The notes below the pieces were generated by a model, which ran no database searches, was not told the origin of the DNA, and saw nothing but the letters and a program-made list of their open reading frames with translations. The position numbers were made by a program, and so were the translations under genes. Shown here piece by piece: positions 41,380 through 50,590 of a DNA stretch of 64,000 nucleotides. This stretch comes from G965276765 sp965276765 (GTDB lineage: Bacteria > Actinomycetota > Acidimicrobiia > Acidimicrobiales > Palsa-688). Where the stretch lies: assembly GCA_965276765.1 (NCBI GenBank), contig OZ255627.1, positions 1,116,001 to 1,180,000 of the forward strand, written 5' to 3'. Position 1 is the stretch's first letter; every line of letters starts with the position of its first letter.

Positions 41380-42609
41380 TCACCCGCTCACTGTGACGAG
41401 CGTCCCGTAGGTCAGGGAGGGCCACGCGGTGGCCGCTTCGGTGAGGGGTAGCTCGACGCAGCCGAGCGACTGGGGATACCCGTAGGAAGCTCGAGGAATG
41501 TAATGGACGGCGTCACCCCCGTTGAAATACGCGACGTACTGCACCGGGTCGGCGTAGTGGCTGCCATCGGGGTTGGAGCCGCGCATCACCTGGGAGCGCA
41601 ACCGCTCGTAGACAGGGAAGGTCCCGTCGGCGGTGGGAGACGCCGGGATGCCGGTGTTGGCCAGGGAGTGAAAGACCTGCCTGCCGTTGTGCCAGATGGT
41701 GAGTGTCTCGGGATTGGCTTTGGAGGCCAGCGCATAGTTGTAGCCACCGCTGTTGACCTGGTGACGGGCCGACGCCGACAGCAGAGCATGCCAGACGGCC
41801 GGGCCGGCGATGCCATCCATGGTGAGGTTGTGGTCGGCTTCGAAGGCCATCACCATCCCTTTTGTCATGACGGTGTACTGCCCTCGCTGCCAGGCGGACG
41901 TCAAGGTCTTCGGCCAGCTCCGCTGTCGCCACGAAAAGTGGCCTGCCGGGGGGCTGAAGACAGCTCGTGCCGCGGTGGCGGCGTCCGAGGGAACGTTCCC
42001 TCCGCCCGTCGGAGTCCAGCGCAGGGGGGAGTACTGCAGCTGCGAGAGCAGCTGCTGGAGACGCAGGACCGACCCGTCGGCCACCTTGAAGCGCTCCGAT
42101 GCGGCCGCCGCCAGGTGGGCGCCGTTGCTGGCCCGTATCCCGGAGGGGCCGGCGGGAACCTTCAAGCGGATGGTCTCTCCCGGCGCGAACGCGCCTGCCG
42201 GCGTGAAGCTGAGGGTCCGAGCCGCAACCGTCGCCCACGTGCCCGGCGTTGGCGGTGAGAACGTTGGGCGAGGGCTGGAAGCGGCGATGGGCGAGGAGAA
42301 TCGAACCCGCACCCGGACGGTTCCTGAGACTCTCCTCGACCGACCGCTCGGGCTGACCGAGAGCAGTCTCAGCGGTGGGGGGGCAGTGGTGGGTGCCGTC
42401 GACGCGGGCCGGGTCGGCCCCGATCTCTGTCGGGCGGGGGCATGCGCAGCGGACGAGCCTGGCGCCGCCCTCCCCGTCGCCGCTCCCTTTGGTGAGAACA
42501 AGGAGCCGGATACTCCCCAGATCACGCCGCCTGCCAGCAGTCCAAGTACTGCGGCCGGTGCCGCCCATCTCCCTACCCGTAAATGTGAGGGCGACATTCT
42601 TGAGCCCAT
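41380..42609 (-). CDS. L,D-transpeptidase, second paralogue
   Basis: 409 residues from ATG 42609 (AGGAAA upstream). Signal anchor (about 13-36), Pro/Thr linker, Ig-like domain, peptidoglycan-binding-like helix pair (VMTKGMVMAFEADHN, GIAGPAVWHALL), and a YkuD domain with His in VHYIPRASYG and Cys384 in SLGCVEL. Same architecture as the gene at 17840-19063, so the two arose by duplication. It follows the glycosidase region on the same strand; no direct coupling. Confidence 0.9.
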   Translation of the reverse strand: MGSRMSPSHLRVGRWAAPAAVLGLLAGGVIWGVSGSLFSPKGAATGRAAPGSSAAHAPARQRSGPTRPASTAPTTAPPPLRLLSVSPSGRSRRVSGTVRVRVRFSSPIAASSPRPTFSPPTPGTWATVAARTLSFTPAGAFAPGETIRLKVPAGPSGIRASNGAHLAAAASERFKVADGSVLRLQQLLSQLQYSPLRWTPTGGGNVPSDAATAARAVFSPPAGHFSWRQRSWPKTLTSAWQRGQYTVMTKGMVMAFEADHNLTMDGIAGPAVWHALLSASARHQVNSGGYNYALASKANPETLTIWHNGRQVFHSLANTGIPASPTADGTFPVYERLRSQVMRGSNPDGSHYADPVQYVAYFNGGDAVHYIPRASYGYPQSLGCVELPLTEAATAWPSLTYGTLVTVSG

Positions 42610-42775
42610 CGCGCTTTCCTGCTGCTCGTCGGCGTCTCGACAGCACTTGAACCGGTCATGGCTCGATCGGGCTGAAGGTACCAATCCCGCGCTGAGAACC
42701 GGTTGAAAGCGGGGATTCATACGGCGGACAAAAGTGTGATGCACGTCGCAGGCGAACCGGCATCCTCGGTCTGCG

Positions 42776-43879
42776 ATGCGTACAGTTGATGGATTGCCGC
42801 CACCCCAACACGCTCCGAAGCGCCGTAGACCAGCGCGAAGCTCGCTTCGCCGGGTCCTCGTGGCCTCCGCTGGAGCCGTTCTCGTGATTGGCGCCGTGTT
42901 CGGCGCTCGTGGCCTCCACGCCGCCGGTCCCCGACCCACGTCGGTAGTCGCTCCTTCCAGTGTGCCGGCGCCAACGGTCGCACCGCCCACGACGGATCGA
43001 AGCACCGCCAAGGCCGCGCCCCCGGCGCGAAGGGTCTACCCGGTCAGCACCACTCGCGTGCTCGTTGGCGGCAGCCCCGAAGGTGACGGCACGGCTGCAT
43101 CGCTGCCCACCGAAGTGTGGTTCCCGGCCGCATCGCCTGGCAGCAGCCACGTCAGCCACGCCGGCGCCCCATTTCCGCTTGTTGTGTTCTCGCAGGGTTT
43201 CGGTCTGGCACCGCAGGCCTACTCGGTTCTCCTGCGGCGCTGGGCCAGCGCCGGCTACGTGGTGGCCGCCCCCGCCTACCCACTGGTCACCCAGCAGCTG
43301 GACGAGTGGCAGATCGTTCAGCATCCAACCGAGTTGCGCACGGTCATCGGCACGCTCCTAGCATCAGCGCGCCGGACAGGTTCGGTCCTCGACGGGGCGA
43401 TCAACGAATCCGCCGTCGGCATCGCCGGACACTCAGACGGAGGCGACGTGACCTTCGCCGTTGAGGCCGGCACCTGCTGTCACGACAATCGGGTCAAGGC
43501 GGCGATCGTGATGTCGGGCGCCGAACAAGGCTCCTTCGGCGGTACCTACAGCCTGGGCACGGCACCCACCCTCGTCATCCAGGGAACCGCCGACACGATC
43601 AACCCACCGGCGTGTGGCGAACAGGTTTACAACACCCAGCGCGGACCGAAATGGTACCTGTCCCTTCTGGGCGCAGGGCACCTCACGCCCTACCTCCGCC
43701 CCGGCAAGGACCGCCGGGTGATAGAGGGGGCAACGGTCGATTTCTGGAACGCCACACTCAAACACTCGGTAGCGCCGTCATCGCTGAAACGAGTCGGTTC
43801 ACTTTCGGGCGCGACGAGCCTCACCTCACCACCATCGGTTCCGCAGCCGACGCCGTGTCCCGGTGCGCCCGTTCCGTAG
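42776..43879 (+). CDS. Exported alpha/beta hydrolase (PAF-acetylhydrolase/chlorophyllase-like)
   Basis: 367 residues. Arg-rich N-terminus and a hydrophobic segment (about 27-45) form a signal anchor; a Thr/Pro linker follows. Nucleophile Ser220 in IAGHSDGG, acid in QGTADTINPP, and His in GAGHLTPY complete the triad. The fold resembles dienelactone/PAF-acetylhydrolase-type esterases. Divergent from the L,D-transpeptidase; 42610-42775 is the shared promoter region. Its 3' end overlaps the convergent methyltransferase by 59 nt. Confidence 0.85.
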   Translation: MRTVDGLPPPQHAPKRRRPARSSLRRVLVASAGAVLVIGAVFGARGLHAAGPRPTSVVAPSSVPAPTVAPPTTDRSTAKAAPPARRVYPVSTTRVLVGGSPEGDGTAASLPTEVWFPAASPGSSHVSHAGAPFPLVVFSQGFGLAPQAYSVLLRRWASAGYVVAAPAYPLVTQQLDEWQIVQHPTELRTVIGTLLASARRTGSVLDGAINESAVGIAGHSDGGDVTFAVEAGTCCHDNRVKAAIVMSGAEQGSFGGTYSLGTAPTLVIQGTADTINPPACGEQVYNTQRGPKWYLSLLGAGHLTPYLRPGKDRRVIEGATVDFWNATLKHSVAPSSLKRVGSLSGATSLTSPPSVPQPTPCPGAPVP

Positions 43880-44648
43880 CCAACGTCGGCTTGGTGGCCA
43901 GGACAACGGCGCCCTCGGCGAAGATGCGCCTGGCTTCAATCTCCACGAAGCCGTTCCGTCGGAACAGAGCACACCACGCCTCAGCCGAGATCGGCCGTTC
44001 CTGGGTTCGAGTGAGGTATCGCCACGCTCCCTTCGCGACCCTCCACCACCCGGCTGGACCCTTCCTGGCAAGTACCCTGACCTTGCCAGCGATGATCTTC
44101 CGGTCCTCTGCGCTTCGGCCCCGCCCGAGCATCATGTCGCCGATCACGGCGCGCCCACCGGGTCGTAACCAAACCGCCATCCGGCGAACCAGCTCCTCCT
44201 TGTCGCGATCACGCAGGTGGTGGAGCGCATAGTTCGACACGATCACGTCGATGCCTCCTGCGGGGAGATCGAGATCCTCGATGGCGTGGATCTGGGCCTC
44301 GATACTGCAGCACCCGCACAGGGCCGCTTTACGAACCAGCTGCTCGATCATCAGCGGGCTTACATCGACGACAATCATGCGCCGGACTCCCGGCGCCAGC
44401 CGCAGGCTCACACTCCCCGTGCCGGCGCCTATGTCAAGAGCGACCATTCCTGCTTCCGGCTTGGCCAGCCCAACAACGGCGTCCACCATTCGACCGAGAG
44501 ACGGCCCTCCGTGGTCGTCCCACTCGGTGGCTACCCGACCCCAACGCCGCCGCTGGTTTCGGATGGCGAAGCGGCGTTTGGCGCTCTCCCATCCGGCCGA
44601 CGTGCTTGCGATGGGTTTGCGCATCGGGCCAGTCTCGGCTTTGTGCAC
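43821..44648 (-). CDS. SAM-dependent methyltransferase
   Basis: 275 residues (GTG 44648, or ATG 44624). Class I fold with motif I VALDIGAGTGSVSL, then IVVDVSPLMIEQL and ISNYALHH-type motif (VIVSNYALHHL), LRPGGRAVIGD. The C-terminal part is Trp/Arg-rich. Substrate unknown; the nearest relatives methylate small molecules or quinone-like rings. The convergent overlap with the hydrolase is 59 nt. Confidence 0.88.
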   Translation of the reverse strand: MHKAETGPMRKPIASTSAGWESAKRRFAIRNQRRRWGRVATEWDDHGGPSLGRMVDAVVGLAKPEAGMVALDIGAGTGSVSLRLAPGVRRMIVVDVSPLMIEQLVRKAALCGCCSIEAQIHAIEDLDLPAGGIDVIVSNYALHHLRDRDKEELVRRMAVWLRPGGRAVIGDMMLGRGRSAEDRKIIAGKVRVLARKGPAGWWRVAKGAWRYLTRTQERPISAEAWCALFRRNGFVEIEARRIFAEGAVVLATKPTLATERAHRDTASAAEPMVVR

Positions 44649-44820
44649 GGCCCCAAGGGATCGCCAAGCTGAGAACGCTATAAGCCTGCGGGCTTCCGAT
44701 CTTGGCTCTCGTCAAAATCCAGGCCCGCTGAAGGGACGCTGAGAGGGGAGCGCGGGGCACACGTAAGCGCTCGGCACCTGAGCAGGAGGGAGGGCACCGC
44801 AAATCTCGATCCGGTGCTGC

Positions 44821-45564
44821 TCAGCTGGGGGCGGTGATGAGGCAGTAGCCAAGGTCGAGGGAGTCGAGTTCGAGGAGGTGGCCGTAGCGGTGTTTCCAAT
44901 GCCCCGATTCGATGTCGGCTGCCAGCTGTGCGATGCCCGGATCGATTTGGGTTGGGTCGAGCATGAGGAGTGAGGAGATGTTGGCCCGGACGGCAGGGTC
45001 CAAGTACGCCCGGGGCCGGCGCCAGTAGGCAGCCCCGAAGCCGTCGACGCAGTCGGCCGGAATAGGTACAGGCTCGATCGTGGCGCCGCCGAGGCCGGCG
45101 ACCACCTGCTCGATGCGGGCGGCCCGGCGCTCTTCGAGCTCGGCAGCGGCGGGTACGTAGTCGGCGGTGAGCCACAGTTCGCGTTGGCGGGTGACATCGA
45201 AGGTGAAGATCACCTGCCGCTTTGATACTCGGCGCATCTCGTTCAGGCCGGCTTCGAGGTTGGACCAGTGTTGGATGGTAAACACCGCGAGAGTGGCGTC
45301 GAAGGCGTCGTCGGCGAAGGGTAGGGCCTCGGCTGCGCCTCGCGCCACGGCGCCCGACCCGCGCGTGCGATGGGCGATCATCCCTCGCGATGGTTCCAGC
45401 GCGATCACCGTCCGGTCGCTGGGCTCGTAGGAGCCAGTTCCTGCGCCGACATTCAACACAGTCCGGGCGGGTCCGAGAGCGGTGTTGATCCGCTGTGCGA
45501 TACGCGGGTCGGGGCGCCGGAAGGTGCCGTATCCGCTTCCGAACAGCTCGTAGCTCTTCCCCAT
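44821..45564 (-). CDS. Class I SAM-dependent methyltransferase
   Basis: 247 residues from ATG 45564. Motif I TVLNVGAGTGSYEPSD, IALEPSRGMI, and AEALPFADDAFDATLAVFTIQHW as in UbiE/Tam-like methyltransferases. Substrate not evident. It does not overlap the other methyltransferase, and sequence similarity between them is limited to the SAM motifs. The gap 44649-44820 has no visible gene. Confidence 0.88.
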   Translation of the reverse strand: MGKSYELFGSGYGTFRRPDPRIAQRINTALGPARTVLNVGAGTGSYEPSDRTVIALEPSRGMIAHRTRGSGAVARGAAEALPFADDAFDATLAVFTIQHWSNLEAGLNEMRRVSKRQVIFTFDVTRQRELWLTADYVPAAAELEERRAARIEQVVAGLGGATIEPVPIPADCVDGFGAAYWRRPRAYLDPAVRANISSLLMLDPTQIDPGIAQLAADIESGHWKHRYGHLLELDSLDLGYCLITAPS

Positions 45565-45708
45565 TTTGCCCTGGTCTCCCGTCCGAAAGACCGGACGTTA
45601 GCCGGCTGACGACACGACCGACCGGGAAGCGCCCTTGCGGCGTGGTGAAATCTCCTCATGGCCAGTGGAGGTGAATCGTGCTGGACCCCAGCGCTAGGCC
45701 CAGGAGAC

Positions 45709-47178
45709 TTAGCGGGTTGCGTCGGCCAGTTGCTGTTCGACTCGACGTTCCGCGTCGCCTTCGCGGGCTTCGGCGCCCGGACTCCGAGCCGGCTTGTCGG
45801 TGTGTTGGATGTCGTCGAGGGATCGGCGGGACGGTTCTCGTAGGACCAGGGTGAGTAGGGCGCCGGCGACGGCGAGGCCGCCGGTGAGGGCCAGGGTGCC
45901 GCGTAGGCCGAGGGCGTGGGAGAGGATCGGGAAGACGTACACGCCAATGAACGCCCCGATCTTGGCCACCCCGGAGGAGATGCCATGCCCGGTGGTGCGG
46001 ATGCTGGTGGGGAACAGCTCGGCGGAGAGGACGAAGGTGGTGGTGTTGGGTCCGTACTCGGCGAAGAAGTAGCTGATGCCGTAGACAACCATGAACGGCA
46101 CGACCGCAGCGCTGACTTCAGGCACCGCTGCGATGATGGCGAAACACGCCGCCATCATGGAAAAGCCGATGAGCTGGAGTCGGCGGTGCCCGACCCGGTC
46201 CATGGTGAACACGGCCAACACATAGCCGGGCACGGCGGCGACGGCGAAGAGGGCCAGGGTCAGGGCCAAGGTGACGGCGAGGCTGGCATGGGGCGCAAGC
46301 TGGCCCAGGATCACCGGGGTCGAGATGGAGTTGCCGTAGTACGCGTAATCGAAAATGAACCAGGTGCCGGCCGTGCCGATCAGGGTGACCAGGAGACGCC
46401 GGTTGGTAACCAGGTCCCGCAGCCCATAGCGGCGGGAGACGACCGGGACTGTGCGCGGGGTAACGCTGATGGCACCGTTCGTGTAGGCGGCCAGACCCTC
46501 GATCGCTTTGTCGGGTTGCGCTTCGACCTCGGCTTGGTAGCGGGGCGACTCGGGCAGCGTCCGACGAAGGTAGATGACGGCGGCGGCGGGCAGCGCACCG
46601 AAACCGAACAGCATCCGCCACACCATCTCGTGCGAAAGACCGGCCGCAAGCAGGATGAGCCCGATGAGCGGACCGATAACGAGTCCGACGGCCTGCATGG
46701 AGAAAACCATGCCGACCAGGCGTCCTCGGTCTTTGACGTTGGCGTACTCGCTCATGATGACTCCCGAGACCGGGTAGTCACCTCCGATCCCGATCCCGAG
46801 AACGCAGCGGAACACGATCAGCCAGACCAGGTCAGGCGAGAACGCCGACCCGACGGCGCCGACCACCATGATGGCCGCCTCCAAGCCGTAGACCCGTTTG
46901 CGTCCGAACAGGTCGGCGATCCGGCCGAACACCACCGCCCCCACGAACGCCGTTCCGAGCGCCGCCGCGCTCAGGAGGCTGGTCTGTGCCGTGTCCAGAT
47001 GCCACTGAGACTTCAAGATGACCAGCACGGCGCCGACCACGAACAGGTCGTAGGCGTCGGTGAAAAACCCCATCCCGGCAGTGAGCGCCGCCCGGTAGTG
47101 GAACCGGTTGAGGGGGGCGTCGTCGAGTGCCGCCGAGATCCCGTCGCCGGCCCGACTCGCCTCATTGACTGTGTCCAC
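45709..47178 (-). CDS. MFS phosphate:proton symporter (PHS family)
   Basis: 489 residues from GTG 47178; longer starts would overlap the divergent PhoU gene. Twelve helices. PHS signatures: AGMGFFTDAYDLFVVG in helix 1 and GIGIGGDYPVSGVIMSEYA in helix 4, with ESPRY after helix 6 and the C-terminal FFAEYGPNTTTFV. This family (Pho84-like) imports inorganic phosphate with protons. Head-to-head with PhoU, which supports phosphate rather than organic-ion transport. Confidence 0.85.
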   Translation of the reverse strand: MDTVNEASRAGDGISAALDDAPLNRFHYRAALTAGMGFFTDAYDLFVVGAVLVILKSQWHLDTAQTSLLSAAALGTAFVGAVVFGRIADLFGRKRVYGLEAAIMVVGAVGSAFSPDLVWLIVFRCVLGIGIGGDYPVSGVIMSEYANVKDRGRLVGMVFSMQAVGLVIGPLIGLILLAAGLSHEMVWRMLFGFGALPAAAVIYLRRTLPESPRYQAEVEAQPDKAIEGLAAYTNGAISVTPRTVPVVSRRYGLRDLVTNRRLLVTLIGTAGTWFIFDYAYYGNSISTPVILGQLAPHASLAVTLALTLALFAVAAVPGYVLAVFTMDRVGHRRLQLIGFSMMAACFAIIAAVPEVSAAVVPFMVVYGISYFFAEYGPNTTTFVLSAELFPTSIRTTGHGISSGVAKIGAFIGVYVFPILSHALGLRGTLALTGGLAVAGALLTLVLREPSRRSLDDIQHTDKPARSPGAEAREGDAERRVEQQLADATR

Positions 47179-47275
47179 GGGATGACAGTCTGGCCAACGC
47201 AAGAAGCCAAGAGGCCACGCCGGAATGAACGACAGGTAAACGGGAGGCGAAGTCTCAGGGGCAGGACTGGGTAGC

Positions 47276-47899
47276 GTGACGGGCATGTACCTCGACACTG
47301 CTGCCGACCCCCCGGTGGATCAGGCGGTGACCGGCCTGATCGGCATGGTGTCAGAAGCCCTCGCCGGGGCCACAGAGGCACTCTTGGGCGACGAACCGGC
47401 GGTCGCCCAGACCGTCATTGACCGCGACGCCGACATCGACGAACTCGCCAACCGTGCCGAGCGGCTGGTTTGGGACCGGGTCGACCAGGTCGCCACCGGT
47501 GATGCAACCAAAAGTGAGCTGCGTCACCTGGTCGCCACGCTGCTGATCCTTCCCGAGCTCGAACGCAGCGCCGACCTCGCCGAACATGTCGCCCAACGGG
47601 CCATGACCGGGATCGGCAACAGCATGACACCCCTGGCGCGAGGGATCGTGGAGCGAATGGCCGAGGCCGCTCTGGAGATGTGGTCGACGGTTGCCGACTC
47701 CTACCTGTCCCGCTCCCAAGCGGGCCAGCAACTCGACGAGGCCGACGAAGAAATCGATGTCCTGCACCAGCGGCTCTCAGCCGAGATCGCCAAAGGCGCC
47801 ATGGACCCCGGCACCGCCGCCCAAGTCACGCTCCTGGCCCGCTTCTACGAACGTCTCGGCGACCACGCCGTCAACCTGGCCCGACGAATCGGCACCTGA
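47276..47899 (+). CDS. phoU: PhoU-family phosphate uptake regulator
   Basis: 207 residues (GTG 47276 or ATG 47285). Two three-helix PhoU repeats with the metal-binding ELERSADLAEHVAQ and FYERLGDHAVNLARR motifs. PhoU normally dampens Pst transport and PhoR signalling; here no pst genes are visible, and the divergent neighbour is a PHS-type phosphate transporter, so it may control that carrier (inference). Confidence 0.9.
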   Translation: MTGMYLDTAADPPVDQAVTGLIGMVSEALAGATEALLGDEPAVAQTVIDRDADIDELANRAERLVWDRVDQVATGDATKSELRHLVATLLILPELERSADLAEHVAQRAMTGIGNSMTPLARGIVERMAEAALEMWSTVADSYLSRSQAGQQLDEADEEIDVLHQRLSAEIAKGAMDPGTAAQVTLLARFYERLGDHAVNLARRIGT

Positions 47900-48047
47900 C
47901 CACAGCCCCACCCGATCTATCCGCAGCTTCGTCAGCTACGAAAGCTGGAGCTGGTAACCACCCGCCGGCACGGCAACTTGTGCGGGCGTTGGCGACCGAG
48001 GCGCTGTCGGGCTCAACGAGGCGTGAGGCTGGCGCCGCCGGACCGGC

Positions 48048-48497
48048 TCACTGACGGACCAGGTCGGGGACACCGACGACCGCGCCGGCGGCCTCCGACT
48101 CACCCGCCGAACGGGAGCCGACGGCCACGGCGGGCCGGGAGGGCAGCAGGCACAGGGCACCGACGGCGCCGGCCAGGCACACGCCCGCCCCGGTCGCGCA
48201 CCCGGCGTGCAGGCCCGACATGAATCCGCTCGTCACCGCGGCATGGAGGCGGGCGCCGAGCGGACCCCCGGCGTGGGCGGCCAGGTGGGCGCTGGCCGCC
48301 TGCCCGGCGCCGAAGCTGCTCCGAGCGGCGGCGACGGCCGTGGCGGGCACGCCGGTCACGGTGCCACCGGCCAGGTGGGCCCGGTACAGCGAGGCGAACA
48401 CGCTGCCGATCACGGCCACACCGAGCGTGCCGCCCAGCTCCCTGGTGGCGTCGTTGACCGCCGAGCCGGCGCCGGCCTGCTCGGGGCGGACGTCCAC
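48048..48497 (-). pseudogene. DHA2-type MFS transporter, C-terminal remnant
   Basis: About 150 residues matching only the last two to three helices of EmrB/QacA-type exporters: VRPEQAGAGSAVNDATRELGGTLGVAVIGSVFASLY is the loop and helix typical of that C-terminal region. The first 300-plus residues are gone; just upstream on this strand the sequence becomes the TetR coding region read in reverse. A deletion joined the two genes head to head. Confidence 0.75.
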
Positions 48498-49143
48498 CCC
48501 GCCGGCCGCCCCGACCCGGCCTTATCACCACGGCGACCTCTACAACGCCCTCCTCGATGCGGCCACCGAGCTGGCGCGCGAGGGAGGCCCCGATGCGGTG
48601 GTGCTGCGCGGCGCCGCCCGTCAGGTCGGGGTCTCCCACAACGCCGGCTACCGCCACTTCGCGTCACGCGACGTGCTGCTCGAGGCCGTGGCCCATCGGG
48701 GCCTGGCTCGACTGGCCGACACGGTGGACGCCGTCATCGAGCGGACGTCGGCGGCGACCCACCCGGAGACCGGCGACCCGAAGACGGCGGCGTGGGCACT
48801 CCTGCGGGCGACGGGACAGGGCTATCTAAACTTCGCGCTGGCCGAGCCCGGCCTGTTTCGTACCGCCTTCGTCACCACCGCCGACCCCCAGCGGCAGTCG
48901 AACTCCGAGGCCAGGGGGCGCAAGGGGCGCACGGCCTGGGAGCAGCTCACCGACGCCGTCGACGGGCTGGTCACCGCCGGCGCCGTGAGCCCAGGGCGAC
49001 GGGTCAACGCCGAGATGGTGGCCTGGTCGACGGTGCACGGCCTGGCCGTGCTCGCCACCGACGGGCCGCTGCGCTGGTCGACTCGCGAGGAGATCGACGC
49101 CGTCCTCGACCGGGCCTGCGAGGTCCTGGCCGATGGGCTGTGA
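48445..49143 (+). CDS. TetR-family transcriptional regulator, 5' end disrupted
   Basis: Clear TetR sequence runs from about 48522: TRPYHHGDLYNALLDAATELAREGG, then VSHNAGYRHFASRDVLLEAV and an effector domain (WAALLRATGQGYLNFALAEPGLFRTAF-like). No ATG lies near the N-terminus; the nearest in-frame starts, GTG 48445 and TTG 48454, are inside the DHA2 remnant on the other strand. The native start was probably lost in the same deletion. It may still be made with an extra 25-residue leader. Its likely former target is the exporter. Confidence 0.75.
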   Translation: MASLTAEPAPACSGRTSTPPAAPTRPYHHGDLYNALLDAATELAREGGPDAVVLRGAARQVGVSHNAGYRHFASRDVLLEAVAHRGLARLADTVDAVIERTSAATHPETGDPKTAAWALLRATGQGYLNFALAEPGLFRTAFVTTADPQRQSNSEARGRKGRTAWEQLTDAVDGLVTAGAVSPGRRVNAEMVAWSTVHGLAVLATDGPLRWSTREEIDAVLDRACEVLADGL

Positions 49144-49255
49144 GGACGGGTACCCGACCGCCGCCGATCTGGGGGTGACGGGGCTCACGGATACCGACCT
49201 GGTGGCCATGGCCGACGTGCTCCACCTGCCAGAACCGGGCCAGAGTTGCCGCCTT

Positions 49256-49373
49256 TCGCCGGAGGACGACCTACAACACGGTCGGCAGCTATTGGGAGGA
49301 CACGGACTTCTTCTCGTCGTTTGCCAACGGCAGCTCCGGTAATCTCTGCGGGGCCTATCAGCCGATCGGCTGA
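49256..49373 (+). pseudogene. C-terminal remnant of an unidentified exported protein
   Basis: The plus frame ending at 49373 reads TYNTVGSYWEDTDFFSSFANG then GNLCGAYQPIG and stop, a Gly/Asn/aromatic composition typical of exported proteins and unlike frame shadows. No start is present. A neighbouring frame (49133-49342) has LTDTDLVAMADVLHLPEP, possibly another scrap. The gap between TetR and the protease seems to be gene debris. Confidence 0.35.
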
Positions 49374-49378
49374 CTTGG

Positions 49379-50590
49379 CTATCCCGCCGCACAGGCCCCT
49401 GTGCTCGTGGGGACCGGATGGCGCTCAGCTTGGTCCACGCGTGCAACCACGCCCGGCGAGGTGAGGGCGTAGCCGAGGTGCGAGTTGGCGAGAGAACGGG
49501 AGAACACGACGCCCACGACCTCACCGGCGCCGGTCACGAGCGGGCCACCCGAGTTGCCGGGTCGCACCACGGCGGTGATGGCGTAGACCTGACGGGTGGT
49601 CTGGCCCCGGCCGTAGATGTCGGGCCCCTCCGCTTCCAGGGACTGCATCACGCCGGCCGGCACGGCCGTGAATGGGCCTCCGCCCGGGTAGCCGAGGACC
49701 GAGCCGGTCGTCCCCCGGGGCACCGTGGAGCGGTCGAGGCGCACGGCCGGCTCATTCAGGCCGGAGGTGCGCAGCACGGCTAAGTCGTAGCGGGGGTCGA
49801 AGGCGATGGCCACCGCCGCATGGCGGCCGCCGTTGCGACCCACGACGTTGGGATCGGCGATGCCCGCCACGACGTGGGCGTTGGTGACGATCAGGTCGGG
49901 GGCGACGACGAAGCCCGACCCTTCGAGCAGGCCGCCACAGCCCGCGCCGACCACCTTGACCATCGACTCGCCGACGCCGGCGACCGCGGCGCGCACCGTC
50001 GGAGTGTTGGCCACCTGGACCGGTCCCGACGTCGGCGGGCCGATACCGGAGAACACCTGGGGGAATCCCGACGTGTCGGCGAAGCGGCGGACCCTGGCGA
50101 AGATGGAAGGGGCCGACGGCAGGTCGTTGTCGAGGGCCTTGAGCACCCGCGAGCCCTCGATACCCGACGAGATGGTGGGCGATGGCCCGACGACGAGGAT
50201 CGTCCCTGCGAGCCAACAGGCGAGCAGGGTGGCCACGGCGGCGACGGCCATCCCGACCACGGAGTCGATCGGTCCGAGGTGGCCGCGGCGTAACAACCGC
50301 CACGCCCTGACCCCGAGGGCGCCGCCGATGCCCCCGACGACAAACCCGCCGACCAGCACGACGATCACGGCCGACAGGGCCTTGGCGTCGAGCGAGTGGA
50401 AGTGGCGAACCACCAGGGGGGCGACGGCGGCACCGACGAGCAGCCCCAGCCAGAAGCCCCCGTAGGAGAGGAGTTGGGACGCTGCACCCCGGCGCCGGCC
50501 GCGCGCCAGGGCGAGGAGCACGAGGACGACCACGACGACATCCACCCAGCCAAACTTGAGGGCGCCGATGCTCAGGGCAAGCAGTCTCAT
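49379..50590 (-). CDS. MarP-like membrane serine protease
   Basis: 403 residues. Four N-terminal helices form a CvpA/colicin-V-production-type domain (about 5-155); an outside trypsin-like domain follows with His239 (VTNAHVV), Asp269 (YDLAVL) and Ser347 (RPGNSGGPL). This is the architecture of mycobacterial MarP, a periplasmic protease for acid and oxidative stress that activates cell-wall hydrolases. ATG 50590 overlaps the kinase stop as ATGA, so it is the output gene of the regulator-kinase operon. Confidence 0.88.
   Translation of the reverse strand: MRLLALSIGALKFGWVDVVVVVLVLLALARGRRRGAASQLLSYGGFWLGLLVGAAVAPLVVRHFHSLDAKALSAVIVVLVGGFVVGGIGGALGVRAWRLLRRGHLGPIDSVVGMAVAAVATLLACWLAGTILVVGPSPTISSGIEGSRVLKALDNDLPSAPSIFARVRRFADTSGFPQVFSGIGPPTSGPVQVANTPTVRAAVAGVGESMVKVVGAGCGGLLEGSGFVVAPDLIVTNAHVVAGIADPNVVGRNGGRHAAVAIAFDPRYDLAVLRTSGLNEPAVRLDRSTVPRGTTGSVLGYPGGGPFTAVPAGVMQSLEAEGPDIYGRGQTTRQVYAITAVVRPGNSGGPLVTGAGEVVGVVFSRSLANSHLGYALTSPGVVARVDQAERHPVPTSTGACAAG

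Noticed and set aside
43821..45564. Biosynthetic gene cluster around the two methyltransferases
   Set aside because: No synthase, tailoring or resistance genes nearby; the two genes are separated and share only the SAM fold.
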